Shown: positions 32,253-40,718 of the stretch, one piece after another | How the letters are laid out: every line of letters starts with the position of its first letter | Numbering within the stretch: position 1 is the stretch's first letter | Virus record (IMG/VR): IMGVR_UViG_3300038701_002786 | Coordinates: 17,499 to 81,498 of that record | Source: a virus | DNA length: 64,000 bases | Direction: 5' to 3' (one strand) | Notes under the pieces: generated by a model | Told to the model about the DNA's origin: nothing | What the model saw: only the letters and a program-made list of their open reading frames with translations | The model's database searches: none | Program-made: the position numbers and the translations under genes

Positions 32253-33313
32253 ACAACGACAGATTTCGAGGCGCCTTGGCGAAAATGGATAAGCACGATG
32301 TGCCCGTGGGAGAATACAAGACATGTCTTATCAACGATGAACAACCTGAATGGGGAGTTTTGGTTTATAGCCGTGGCGCATCTTTAACCGTTTTGACTGA
32401 AGTGGCGGAGCTTGTTCCTGATGGTCGACTTCTTCCTGGGTTGGGCCATCCATACGATGCGTTGTTTGTGGTTGTTGGGTTGGAGCATATTGATTCAGTT
32501 ACTGCTCATGTCGAGCAAGAGGTGGCCAAACTGTTTCCCGATGACCCTCGGTCACAATGGGCTTATGGTGGAAACGTGGGGAGATCGTCGTTGGCATTGT
32601 TTAATTGCATAATGCAGTTGCAGCATTCGACTCTCGGTGACGATGATGCACCGAACGATGCCGCTGACTTTGGTCGGTGTCTTCGGATGCTCGAACAAAC
32701 AGGTCTATCCATCAAGGATGCCAAATTTGTCGGCTTCAAATGGTCAGTTCTTCTGTCGATGTGGCCAGTGCTTACTCAAATGTATAGACGAGAGCAGTTT
32801 GGACAACTTGGGGCTGTGCTGAGGGAACCTGACTGTGTTGCCAAGTATCGAGACAACCACTTCAGTTTTGAGTTTGAATTCGATTCGTTTGCTGCTGACC
32901 ATCATGAGCTGATGGTCAAACAAGGCTTCCATTCAACGGAGATGCCCGAGGATGCTTACGATAAGGCCATCTCTATGTGCTACATTGCCCACGACCAGTC
33001 AGTAGATTTGGAAATAGCCCGAGGCGCGAAAGAGACTGAGTGCAACTGGCTCAACATCAGTGAATTGGATGACGCAACGGTCGAACGCCGACGAGCAATT
33101 GGCAAATTTGCGTTGATTCACTCAGAGGTGTCTGAGGCATTCGAGGCATATGTGCGTTCAGGAGAGTCTCAGGAACTTGCCGAAGAGATGGCGGACATCA
33201 TTCTTCGGGTGATGGACCTGAGTTCATCGATGAACTTGCCGTTGTCCAAAGCGTTGACGTCCAAAATGGAAAAGAACCACAACAGGCCATACAAACATGG
33301 CAAGGAGTTTTAA
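32249..33313 (+). CDS. MazG-like nucleotide pyrophosphohydrolase with long N-terminal region
   Basis: This 354-residue protein has, over about residues 285-354, KFALIHSEVSEAFEAY, ELAEEMADIILRVMDL and NRPYKHGKEF. The E-x2-E and E-x3-D metal ligands define the all-alpha MazG-like fold, which hydrolyses NTPs or dNTPs to monophosphates. The first 280 residues are unrecognised, so this is a fusion or an elaborated enzyme. It precedes thymidylate kinase with a TAATG junction, fitting control of nucleotide pools. Confidence 0.82.
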   Translation: MNNDRFRGALAKMDKHDVPVGEYKTCLINDEQPEWGVLVYSRGASLTVLTEVAELVPDGRLLPGLGHPYDALFVVVGLEHIDSVTAHVEQEVAKLFPDDPRSQWAYGGNVGRSSLALFNCIMQLQHSTLGDDDAPNDAADFGRCLRMLEQTGLSIKDAKFVGFKWSVLLSMWPVLTQMYRREQFGQLGAVLREPDCVAKYRDNHFSFEFEFDSFAADHHELMVKQGFHSTEMPEDAYDKAISMCYIAHDQSVDLEIARGAKETECNWLNISELDDATVERRRAIGKFALIHSEVSEAFEAYVRSGESQELAEEMADIILRVMDLSSSMNLPLSKALTSKMEKNHNRPYKHGKEF

Positions 33314-33987
33314 TGCTTATTGTATTTGAAGGTGTCGATGGTTCAGGTACAACCACTCAGGCCCGGATGCTTGCGGAAGCGCTCAAGGAGAAGGGCTTTG
33401 AAGTTCATCAGACACAACAACCCTCAAGTGGACCAATTGGTGCTATGATTCGCGACATTCTCAAAGGGGAGGTGATTGAGGATTTACAACATGGCTATGA
33501 CAAGGATGGTGACAAAAAGGTTTTGGCATTGTTGTTTGCAGCTGATCGTTTGCATCATTGGCACACAGAGATCGTGCCGCATCTTAAACAGAAGCATATC
33601 GTGATTTGTGACAGATACATTCAGTCGAGCTTGGCCTACCAGGCCAGCGAAAACACCTATGGGTGGGTTCTTGGACTGAACGCGCACGTTGGAACATCTG
33701 ACATTACCATATTCTTGGATGTTGATGTTGATACTGCCATGTCAAGGATTATGCAGCGTCCAAATGTGGACTTTGTAGAGAATGAAGAGTTTCTCACCTC
33801 TGTGATCGAGCAGTATCAACAGATCTTTGAGTCGTCTTATGGTCCTTTGGGTAAGGCCGAAGAAACCCTTGTGATTGACGGCGCTGCTGATGCTCAAAGC
33901 ATTCATCGTAGGGTGCTTAAGTTCTGCATGAAGAACAGAGTATACAAGGATGTCTTCGGTTCATCGGCTTCGAGCCAAGAAGCGTGA
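33313..33987 (+). CDS. tmk: Thymidylate kinase
   Basis: This 224-residue protein has the P-loop FEGVDGSGTTTQA near the N-terminus, ICDRYIQSSLAYQ (DRY motif), IFLDVDVDTAMSRI, and a C-terminal VIDGAADAQSIH. It phosphorylates dTMP to dTDP, completing dTTP supply with ThyA downstream. Length and motif order match the cellular family. Confidence 0.95.
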   Translation: MLIVFEGVDGSGTTTQARMLAEALKEKGFEVHQTQQPSSGPIGAMIRDILKGEVIEDLQHGYDKDGDKKVLALLFAADRLHHWHTEIVPHLKQKHIVICDRYIQSSLAYQASENTYGWVLGLNAHVGTSDITIFLDVDVDTAMSRIMQRPNVDFVENEEFLTSVIEQYQQIFESSYGPLGKAEETLVIDGAADAQSIHRRVLKFCMKNRVYKDVFGSSASSQEA

Positions 33988-34238
33988 GAATGGCCATGAG
34001 ACCACACCTTATGTTTATATCCCCTTCAGACGCTGAGGCTTTGCACGCGAAACCAAAGCGCTTCAAACGCGCGCACTGTCATGAAGCGGGCATGTTTGTT
34101 GTATGTGTATACACACGTGATGGTGATGGGTTGACCTTATATAAAGCGTACAGGGTTGTGAAAGTAAACAAAGACCATGTGACCGTAGTCAACGATCGGA
34201 ATGACCGTCGAGCCTATGGCCACAAGCGTTTCAAGTGA
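33984..34238 (+). CDS. Small basic hypothetical protein
   Basis: This 84-residue protein starts at a GTG overlapping the tmk stop, or at the ATG six bases on. It is basic, with His and Lys clusters (KPKRFKRAHCHEAG) and a beta-rich end (YRVVKVNKDHVTVV). No family was recognised. Confidence 0.58.
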   Translation: MRMAMRPHLMFISPSDAEALHAKPKRFKRAHCHEAGMFVVCVYTRDGDGLTLYKAYRVVKVNKDHVTVVNDRNDRRAYGHKRFK

Positions 34239-34244
34239 GCTTGT

Positions 34245-34457
34245 ATGTCCAAGGGTGCACCAGAGCCGCAATGTGAAGAGCCGCAGACAATTGGGTTCAT
34301 CCCGCTTGGGCGTTTGCACTGGCCTGGTGAATGGTCAGTGCACCCAGTGCTTCCTCCTGACGAGAGCCAAGGGACTTCTTATCAAAAAGGGGTATACCCA
34401 AACGATCAATTGGATGCGGTAGTCCAGGTCGTGGATTTGCTTTTGAGTGAAGAATGA
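34245..34457 (+). CDS. Small hypothetical protein
   Basis: This 70-residue Pro-rich protein (IPLGRLHWPGEWSVHPVLPP) has an acidic C-terminus overlapping the next start (ATGA). The spacing and overlaps support translation. The function is unknown. Confidence 0.52.
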   Translation: MSKGAPEPQCEEPQTIGFIPLGRLHWPGEWSVHPVLPPDESQGTSYQKGVYPNDQLDAVVQVVDLLLSEE

Positions 34458-35311
34458 ACCAGATACAATTCAACGAAATTCTATCCACTGAGTTGGTCGT
34501 ACACAACAAGCGTTGTGCACATGACTTGTACATTGGCAGGGCAGTGGGGGAACTCAAGGCATCAAAATGGGCCAATCTTGCAAGACTCAGGAAACAACAT
34601 CTTCCATGGGAGCGGCTTTTTTGTTTGTTGCAGTTTGCGATGCACATGTGGCGCTCTAATTTGCTCGCTGACGTGTTTGAACTAAAGGGTCTTGCCTTGG
34701 GGTGTTGGTGCTCCCCGAAGTCTTGTCACGGACATATCCTTTACGATTTGTCAGTATCTGAGCATCCTAAGAGGCGTCTTCAGCAATGGATACGTTTTCT
34801 GGCATCCGAACTGCTTGCTGATGTTGACTTTGAATTGACTCAGGTCTGGTTGTCATCAGTTGGTTTGGATGGGCGCCCACATATTGTTGATGCCCAATGG
34901 CACGGTGTGATGGCATCAAATATACTACAAACCCCGCTGGAACCGTATCGCATCGAAGGTGGCCAAGACCCCACGTACATGTGCGATCTGTTGACTTATC
35001 ACCATAAGCCAGGAGACGAGGCACCATTGCTCAAGTCTCTTCTAGATTCCAAGCAATGGTGTCTTTGGTACGAGAAGGATGAGCATACTGTTTTCTATGG
35101 GGTTCGTCTTTCGACATTGTCTTGGCTTTTGCTTGTGAAGAAACAGTGGTTGGGTGGCTCGATGGAATGCACATGGCAGTGTCGATGCTCAAATACATTC
35201 ACTGCCCGTTGGGATGGTGCCAACGTAAAGTGTCCTCAGTGCAAGTTCGTTCACCAGAGCACTCATCTAAAAAGACAACTCCAAAGAAGGCTCAAGACTT
35301 TCGATACCTAA
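34454..35311 (+). CDS. DUF4326 protein with C-terminal zinc ribbon
   Basis: This 285-residue protein has, over about residues 15-95, YIGRAVGELKASKWAN and ELKGLALGCWCSPKSCHG, the signature of DUF4326, a small phage/bacterial domain of unknown function. The C-terminus has CRCSNTFTARWDG and CPQCK, a zinc ribbon. The fusion is not one I know. It sits among nucleotide and recombination genes. Confidence 0.8.
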   Translation: MNQIQFNEILSTELVVHNKRCAHDLYIGRAVGELKASKWANLARLRKQHLPWERLFCLLQFAMHMWRSNLLADVFELKGLALGCWCSPKSCHGHILYDLSVSEHPKRRLQQWIRFLASELLADVDFELTQVWLSSVGLDGRPHIVDAQWHGVMASNILQTPLEPYRIEGGQDPTYMCDLLTYHHKPGDEAPLLKSLLDSKQWCLWYEKDEHTVFYGVRLSTLSWLLLVKKQWLGGSMECTWQCRCSNTFTARWDGANVKCPQCKFVHQSTHLKRQLQRRLKTFDT

Positions 35312-35486
35312 AGAGGTCACGATAAGTTGGCTTTGGTTTGAAACCAGGGGTTGGCTTTATGGCGGTGAAGTGGGCTCAGGATGAGATCCAAAAGGGATCG
35401 ACGTTACCGAGGTTCAAATGGTGAAGGAGTGGCTCAGGCAGTTGAGATTTTATTTTAAAAAGTAGTGTGTGTGTTTTGGATAAACA
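35312..35486 (+). other. Intergenic stretch with two possible micro-ORFs
   Basis: This stretch lies between the DUF4326 gene and the HTH gene. ATG at 35359 could encode 21 residues (MAVKWAQDEIQKG...). A second frame that starts inside its stop (ATGG) could encode 15 basic residues (MVKEWLRQLRFYFKK) with GAGG upstream. An A/T-rich TTTTATTTTAAAAAG segment and a GTGTGTGTG tract precede the next gene. Expression is uncertain. Confidence 0.3.
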
Positions 35487-35912
35487 ATGTGGTTTGAATG
35501 TACAGATGCGTGGGGGAACCCGCTGAAGTGTGAAACAACTCCAGATAGGGCGGTCTTTCTCCAGTTGTTGTGGGAAGATATTTACGATCAGCGCGTAGGT
35601 TTTGATGATTTTGTCGACCAAGCACTTGGAGATATGAATCCATGGCTGGGTGGTGGAGAGATCAGCGGACTGGAGCGAAGTCATCCAGCCATGGATGTGG
35701 TCATGGGCATGGTGGAACATAAGTTGATGCGGACTCAGCAACGTTTGGCTGGCCAGGCTATTTATGATGTGACGTTGGCTGATGCTGGTAGACATTTGGG
35801 TGTTAGTCCGCAGCTCGTTCTTCAATACATCAAAAGGGGCAAACTTGATGGGATGAAAACCTATTGGGGATGGCGAGTTTCAGCCAAGGCGTTGGGGACC
35901 GAAAGAAAATAG
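35487..35912 (+). CDS. Excisionase/MerR-like HTH protein
   Basis: This 141-residue protein has TLADAGRHLGVSPQLVLQYI followed by KRGKLDGMKTYWGWRVS, the helix-turn-helix plus wing of the excisionase-like HTH_17 group. The N-terminal 90 residues are unrecognised and acidic. It may bind the ATGAGTCT-type sites found just downstream, but nothing proves that. Confidence 0.75.
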   Translation: MWFECTDAWGNPLKCETTPDRAVFLQLLWEDIYDQRVGFDDFVDQALGDMNPWLGGGEISGLERSHPAMDVVMGMVEHKLMRTQQRLAGQAIYDVTLADAGRHLGVSPQLVLQYIKRGKLDGMKTYWGWRVSAKALGTERK

Positions 35913-35941
35913 GCCTTTGAACAAAAAACCGCTGGCAATGA

Positions 35942-35964
35942 ATGAGTCTTAAATGTAAACTCAT
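35942..35964. promoter_or_regulatory. ATGAGTCT-type palindrome, copy 5
   Basis: ATGAGTCT, spacer TAAATGT, AAACTCAT: one arm base differs. It lies between the HTH gene and the YqaJ exonuclease gene, 38 bases before the exonuclease start. Confidence 0.72.
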
Positions 35965-36001
35965 TGGCACAACAAATAGGAAAACAGCGAGGATATACAA
36001 T

Positions 36002-36892
36002 ATGTACCGTATCTTAGGTAAGGCTGCCGATCATCAACAGTGGTTGGAGATGAGGCGTAAAGGCATCGGCGGTTCGGATGCTTCAGCTATTTTGGGTTGC
36101 AATCCGTTTTCTTCGCATCTCCAAGTTTGGCAGGAGAAACGTTCCACAAGTGTCCCTGTACCGCAAGACACTCCGTATACTCGGTTTGGCTCTTTGGCGG
36201 AGGATTATATTTTAGGGCGTTTGAATGAGCGATACGATGAACTCATTGTAGAGGGCGCTTCACTGGGAACTTTGCAAAGCAAAGCACGACCATGGCAATT
36301 GGCCAACGTGGATGGGAAAGTCCATGAGCAACCAATTGGATTGGAGATCAAAACATGTGACCTATCATCTGCCGAGTGGTGGTCTAATGGTGTTCCTGAT
36401 TATTATTACGCCCAGGTGCAGCACTACATGTCAGTGACGGGTTGGCCGGTCTTTCATGTGTGGCTTATGGTTTGCCCAATGAGCCGCGATAGCGCACTCC
36501 AGATGTTCGATGAGTTTATCTTGCCGAGTGAGTTTATGGCGAAGTTGGTCGAGGTGAGTGAATTGAGGCAGTTTGTTGTAGATCGGCATGACGACTTCAT
36601 TTGCCAACTGAATAGAGCGGAACTCAAATTTTGGGAGTCTGTTTCTGGTGGGTTGACGCCACCAACGCCTCCTAAATGCGTAGATATGCGTTCTGATGAT
36701 GAATTCAAGGGATTGGTTTCATTGTTTATGGCATCGCGCAAACAAGAGCGTGCGCATCGTGACGCAAGAAAGTCTCATCAGGACCAAATCATCAGTTCTC
36801 TTGGGGGCGCCACTAAAGCCTACTTGCCAGATGGTCAGTTAAGTGTCCGCGATGGTGATTGGGGCAAATATATCCAGATCTACAAGTATTGA
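36002..36892 (+). CDS. YqaJ-family viral recombinase exonuclease
   Basis: This 296-residue protein has KGIGGSDASAILGCNPFSS, RFGSLAEDYILGRL, and the catalytic core GLEIKTCD with QVQHYMSVTG downstream, as in lambda-exonuclease-type YqaJ nucleases that resect DNA ends for single-strand annealing. GAGGATATACAAT precedes the ATG at 36002. No single-strand annealing partner was recognised next to it. A palindrome follows the stop. Confidence 0.9.
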   Translation: MYRILGKAADHQQWLEMRRKGIGGSDASAILGCNPFSSHLQVWQEKRSTSVPVPQDTPYTRFGSLAEDYILGRLNERYDELIVEGASLGTLQSKARPWQLANVDGKVHEQPIGLEIKTCDLSSAEWWSNGVPDYYYAQVQHYMSVTGWPVFHVWLMVCPMSRDSALQMFDEFILPSEFMAKLVEVSELRQFVVDRHDDFICQLNRAELKFWESVSGGLTPPTPPKCVDMRSDDEFKGLVSLFMASRKQERAHRDARKSHQDQIISSLGGATKAYLPDGQLSVRDGDWGKYIQIYKY

Positions 36893-36897
36893 CCCTA

Positions 36898-36920
36898 ATG
36901 AGTCTTAAATGTAGACTCAT
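36898..36920. promoter_or_regulatory. ATGAGTCT-type palindrome, copy 6
   Basis: ATGAGTCT, spacer TAAATGT, AGACTCAT: perfect arms, and the inverse of the 14266 copy base for base. It starts five bases after the exonuclease stop. Confidence 0.75.
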
Positions 36921-37144
36921 TCAGGACTGAAGCTTTTCTTAGAAGAGGGCGATTGAACGCCCGTTTATTACTTCAGGCGGAGGACAGAACCATGTGACTC
37001 CTTGATTGTTCGGAACCGGGCTTGTTCGATGCCCAATGCCATGTGAAAGGCGATTGTATGATTTATCTGAAACCATTTATCGAGGGCCAAACAATGAAGC
37101 GATAATAACAAATTTGCCGGGTGCCCGGCGCATAACAATTTAGG

Positions 37145-37178
37145 AGCAAGGCCCACTCGAAATCGAGTGGGCCTTGCT
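37145..37178 (+). terminator. Likely intrinsic terminator
   Basis: A perfect 16-base stem AGCAAGGCCCACTCGA with its inverse and a two-base AA centre is followed by TGTTGTAG. The stem is very strong and the U-tract weak. It separates the replication/recombination operon from the lipoprotein gene. Confidence 0.65.
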
Positions 37179-37237
37179 TGTTGTAGTTGCGTTTAATTGG
37201 TATCAATGCATCAAACTATGAGATAACGAGGTGTAAA

Positions 37238-38047
37238 ATGAAACGTATGTGTGTTGTGTTCTTTGTTTTGTTGGGTGCGTGTTCAGCAGGGACTGACTCG
37301 CCTATGCGGGGGCCAGACATCCCTGTGGCTTTGGACATGGTTGATATGTCCTCAGATCAACCATCGAATCCGGTTGACATGTTGGATATGGTGTCTGATG
37401 CAGATAGCGATATACCAGATGTCGATATGGTTCGCTCTGAAGGGTTTGGTGCGATCAGTGGCCAGTGCGATGTTTTGGGCGTAGAACTAACAGCTGCTTC
37501 AGGGGTTTTGCGCGTTAATTCTATAGATTTTGGGGACGACCCGTATGACGATGAGGACAAGGATCTTTTGACGATGGGTGGTCAGGAAATCATCGATGAT
37601 GGCAATGCTGGTGGGTCGTCTGTGTTGAGTGAGGTTTTTTCGTTCGAAGTGCTTCAGCGCTGTGAAGGAGCGACACTGTTGAAAACAGAGACAGAGATCG
37701 AATACAAAATGCAGGGTAAGATTACTGATCTACTGGTGCAAATTGATGGCGTGAAAATTGGCGTGAGTGTGACTCGGGCCGTTAAGTTCCCGCGAGACCA
37801 GGTGACAATGTTCGAATATTCACGCGCGCGTACTTTACTGGAGAAGAAGTTGGGCGATGTCTTGCTCAGCAGTGCCAATGTAGCAATGGGCGACTTATGG
37901 TCAAAGCAGATATTGCACGTATTGGCATACGATCGACAACATGCCGATGTCATCCAGGATGCCTATAATGACATCGGCGTTGACTTGACTGCGGATACCA
38001 TTGTTCTGGTAACCATTACTGATGGGCAGGATGAGTTCATCTATTAG
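37238..38047 (+). CDS. Secreted lipoprotein with Asp-rich linker
   Basis: This 269-residue protein has a signal peptide MKRMCVVFFVLLGACSAG with lipobox LGAC. A linker of DMVDMSSDQ-type Asp/Met/Ser runs to about residue 65. A mixed alpha/beta domain follows without a recognised family (GQCDVLGVELTAASG; ending GQDEFIY). Such Asp-rich linkers after the lipobox are typical of Bradymonadales and other Myxococcota surface proteins. It faces the cargo operon tail to tail, six bases apart. It would be exported and lipid-anchored. Confidence 0.78.
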   Translation: MKRMCVVFFVLLGACSAGTDSPMRGPDIPVALDMVDMSSDQPSNPVDMLDMVSDADSDIPDVDMVRSEGFGAISGQCDVLGVELTAASGVLRVNSIDFGDDPYDDEDKDLLTMGGQEIIDDGNAGGSSVLSEVFSFEVLQRCEGATLLKTETEIEYKMQGKITDLLVQIDGVKIGVSVTRAVKFPRDQVTMFEYSRARTLLEKKLGDVLLSSANVAMGDLWSKQILHVLAYDRQHADVIQDAYNDIGVDLTADTIVLVTITDGQDEFIY

Positions 38048-38052
38048 ATTCA

Positions 38053-39933
38053 TTACCAAAGGACAACTGGTTGGTCTGCCGGTTCGTTTGTTTCGTCGCC
38101 CAAGGCTTCCAGGGTTGAAACTGGGATGCCTAACCCCAAGCCTCCGTAAGAGTTACTGCCCCAGCAGTACACATTGCCATCTTCTACGAGCGCGCATGTT
38201 CTGTAGAACCCAGCTTCAACCTGAACAACTTTTCCCGGCAGCAGCACTGGAAAGGTGGGGTTTCGAGTGCCGGTTGTGTTGCCAAGGCCCAGTGCCCCAT
38301 TGAAATTGTTGCCCCAGCAATACACTCGGCCCGCGAGATCGATTGCGCATGTGTGTTGATAGCCCGCTGACACATCTACAGCACCAAATTGGAGCGGTAC
38401 TTCAATTGGCGGCATTTCAGCTGGCCCATCACCAATGTCATTGTTGTTTCCAATGCCAAGTTGTCCAAATTCATTTCTTCCCCAACACTGGACTTTGTCA
38501 TTGTTGGTGATGATGCATGTATGTTCATATCCTGCATCAATGGTTTTTGCATTGCTGATACTGATTTGGCCCGTGATGGGTTTGTTGGATAAGCCTATAT
38601 TGTCTTGGTGGCCCAGGCCGAGTTCGCCAAACTCGTTTCTGCCCCAACACGTAACATCGCCTGAATTGAATAGAACACACGCATGTTCATCGCCGACTGC
38701 CAATTCTTTGACATTGCTGGCGAGTACGTTGGGTTGTAGCGGATAATCTTCAGCGTTTCTACCTAGGGTCGGGGTATCTTGGTTGAGTCCTAGTTGTCCA
38801 TATTGATTGGAGCCCCAACATGTGACTTGGCCTGTTGTCAAAAGGGCGCACGTAAATAGTTCGCCTTGTTGGACATCTGTTACTGTGGTCGTCAGTTCAA
38901 CAGTTTCAAAGACATCGGAGGTTGAGTCTCCAATTGCTTGCTCACCGTTGACGACGCCTGCTTTGGCTAGTGTATTGGCACCCCAACAGACTGCCTTATC
39001 ATCAGGTGTTACTGCACATGTATTGGCTCCTGTAGATTGGCCCATTCTTTTGCCAAAAACTTTAGCGCTCTTGAGCGGTACGCTCGCCGGAGACTCTCCT
39101 TGTGGGGTAGTGTTCAGCAGAGCAAGTTGACCGGAGTTGTTGCTGCCCCAACACCTTAGTTTGGTGTTGTTCAGGCGTGCGCAGATATGATTGAGGCCCA
39201 TTGCGATTTCAATGGCAGCCAGCCTCCATCCTGCGACGTATTCAGTGATGTATGCGTCTTGACCAGGATGTTGAGTGATTTGGGCTCGGTATAGACGTTG
39301 TTCCCCATTTGGAAGCGCAGTAATGTCGGTGGTTGAGGTCAATAACTGCCATTGGTTGCCATTGTCTGAATATTCAAATGATATAGCCATATTGGTTTCA
39401 AGGCGCCCTTCAATCACGTCACTGGTCAGCCCAGGTCGGTCGAACGTGTCGATCGCTCGGACCACATATTGGTGTTTTTTTGGCTCGATGACTTGGATGT
39501 TATCAAGTCCAATTGCAACATGAGCTCTATATTCACCTTTGGACGCCTTAACCGTTGCTGTTTGAATTGTGCCCAGGTTAGCGTTTTGATCTTTGTATAT
39601 TGTATCCAAGCCAAGATCGAGCCATGTGCCGTTGAGACAATCAGGAGAAGCGTCTTTGCAAATTTGATACTTAGTTGCCCCAGGAATTCCGCGCCATGTC
39701 AGTTGTATATGGCTTGTTGTGGCCTCAAGCTCAACGACAGGCGCTTGGAGCGTAGATGGCAATGTGTCTGCGTCCACATCCGATGTGATGTCATTGGCGG
39801 CGTCAGATGGCATATCGACGGCATCAATCATGTCGATTCTTACATCCCACTCCTCATTGTAGTTGTTGGGGTTCTCAAACAAAGTGCAGCCAGACACCAG
39901 TAGAAATAAAATACCAATTGTAAAAAGCTTCAT
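38053..39933 (-). CDS. RCC1-repeat lipoprotein
   Basis: This 626-residue protein has signal peptide MKLFTIGILFLLVSGC (lipobox VSGC) and an Asp-rich linker. A fibronectin-like region follows (TSHIQLTWRGIPGATKYQI). The C-terminal half has seven RCC1-type blades, each with HxCA and CWGxNxxGQLGLG-like motifs. RCC1 propellers bind proteins, and in Myxococcota they are common on secreted surface proteins. It is last in the minus-strand cargo operon after the TPR/membrane gene. AAGGTGGTGAAT precedes the ATG at 39933. Confidence 0.9.
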   Translation of the reverse strand: MKLFTIGILFLLVSGCTLFENPNNYNEEWDVRIDMIDAVDMPSDAANDITSDVDADTLPSTLQAPVVELEATTSHIQLTWRGIPGATKYQICKDASPDCLNGTWLDLGLDTIYKDQNANLGTIQTATVKASKGEYRAHVAIGLDNIQVIEPKKHQYVVRAIDTFDRPGLTSDVIEGRLETNMAISFEYSDNGNQWQLLTSTTDITALPNGEQRLYRAQITQHPGQDAYITEYVAGWRLAAIEIAMGLNHICARLNNTKLRCWGSNNSGQLALLNTTPQGESPASVPLKSAKVFGKRMGQSTGANTCAVTPDDKAVCWGANTLAKAGVVNGEQAIGDSTSDVFETVELTTTVTDVQQGELFTCALLTTGQVTCWGSNQYGQLGLNQDTPTLGRNAEDYPLQPNVLASNVKELAVGDEHACVLFNSGDVTCWGRNEFGELGLGHQDNIGLSNKPITGQISISNAKTIDAGYEHTCIITNNDKVQCWGRNEFGQLGIGNNNDIGDGPAEMPPIEVPLQFGAVDVSAGYQHTCAIDLAGRVYCWGNNFNGALGLGNTTGTRNPTFPVLLPGKVVQVEAGFYRTCALVEDGNVYCWGSNSYGGLGLGIPVSTLEALGDETNEPADQPVVLW

Positions 39934-39935
39934 AT

Positions 39936-40718
39936 TCACCACCTTGTAATGAATTGTAATGATGTAGGGGTAGCACGTATGGCGACTGAGGTTTCTACAG
40001 TCAACAGATCAGCACTCAACAATAAAACACCACCCACGCCGAACAAGATAGTGCCACCAAGGGCTGTTCGACCACGCCACTGAGCGTTATTGAGTAGCGT
40101 TGCATTGCGTTCGAATTCTGTGGATGAGCGAGAGCTATTAGTTTTTTTCAAGTATTGTTCGACCTCGTTGAGTTCTCGATTCAACCAAAACCCACTCAAT
40201 ACACCGAATCCGATAGACACTATGCCAAGATAACCTGTTGTGCTCATGCGAGATTGCATAGTTTTTGGGCCATGGTTGGTGATAGATACATTTTGTCCAG
40301 CGCAGACGCCTTGCGCGTTTTGACACCTGTTGTCGTTGGTTTGGTTTGTGTTACTGGTTACATTGGGTTTTGTGGGCGCAGTGGTTTGGTCCGAGCCTAG
40401 GAGTTGACGGGCTCGTTTTACACGGGCAGCGCGTTCGGGTGATAGTTTAGTTTGATCGACGAGACCACAAACACGGCGTGCGTCGGTATCGCGTTTGGCA
40501 TCGATGAGCATCATACACCATGAGTAGGCCACGATAGGGCGAGGCGTTGACTTCCATGTGCGCTCGAACAACACATCAGATGAGTTGTACTGGCCATCGC
40601 GAGCCTTTTGAAGTGCTTGTTCATATGTTGTGTCTTTCGCCACTGCCAAGGATGGCCAGAGCATCATAATGGCGATGAGCCATCGTATGCTTCTGTTTTT
40701 GATTTTGTATTGTTCCAT
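39936..40718 (-). CDS. Exported TPR-like protein with membrane segments
   Basis: This 260-residue protein has an N-terminal signal (WLIAIMMLWPSLAVAKD), a TPR-like helical part (YEQALQKARDGQYNSSD; DAKRDTDARRVCGLV) and a Thr/Asn-rich linker. Two hydrophobic spans follow (GYLGIVSIGFGVLSGFW; TILFGVGGVLLLSADLL). The layout is frequent in Myxococcota envelope proteins. Its start lies 55 bases inside the kinase gene, in another frame, suggesting coupled translation. It may connect the kinase with the surface RCC1 protein. That is inference. Confidence 0.75.
   Translation of the reverse strand: MEQYKIKNRSIRWLIAIMMLWPSLAVAKDTTYEQALQKARDGQYNSSDVLFERTWKSTPRPIVAYSWCMMLIDAKRDTDARRVCGLVDQTKLSPERAARVKRARQLLGSDQTTAPTKPNVTSNTNQTNDNRCQNAQGVCAGQNVSITNHGPKTMQSRMSTTGYLGIVSIGFGVLSGFWLNRELNEVEQYLKKTNSSRSSTEFERNATLLNNAQWRGRTALGGTILFGVGGVLLLSADLLTVETSVAIRATPTSLQFITRW

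Larger units (their letters stand above)
36893..37237 (+). other. Gene-free control and terminator region before the cargo island
   Basis: This 345-base region contains an ATGAGTCT-type palindrome at 36898, a small hairpin GGGCG/CGCCC followed by GTTT at 36947-36966, a GCCGG/CCGGC hairpin at 37116-37129, a 16-base-stem terminator at 37145, and GAGGTG before the lipoprotein ATG. No convincing gene is seen. A small RNA between 36920 and 37178 is possible. Confidence 0.5.

Noticed and set aside
36968-37156. 62-residue minus-strand reading frame in the gap before the cargo island
   Set aside because: It covers strong hairpins and a terminator, has no ribosome site, and shows no neighbour coupling.
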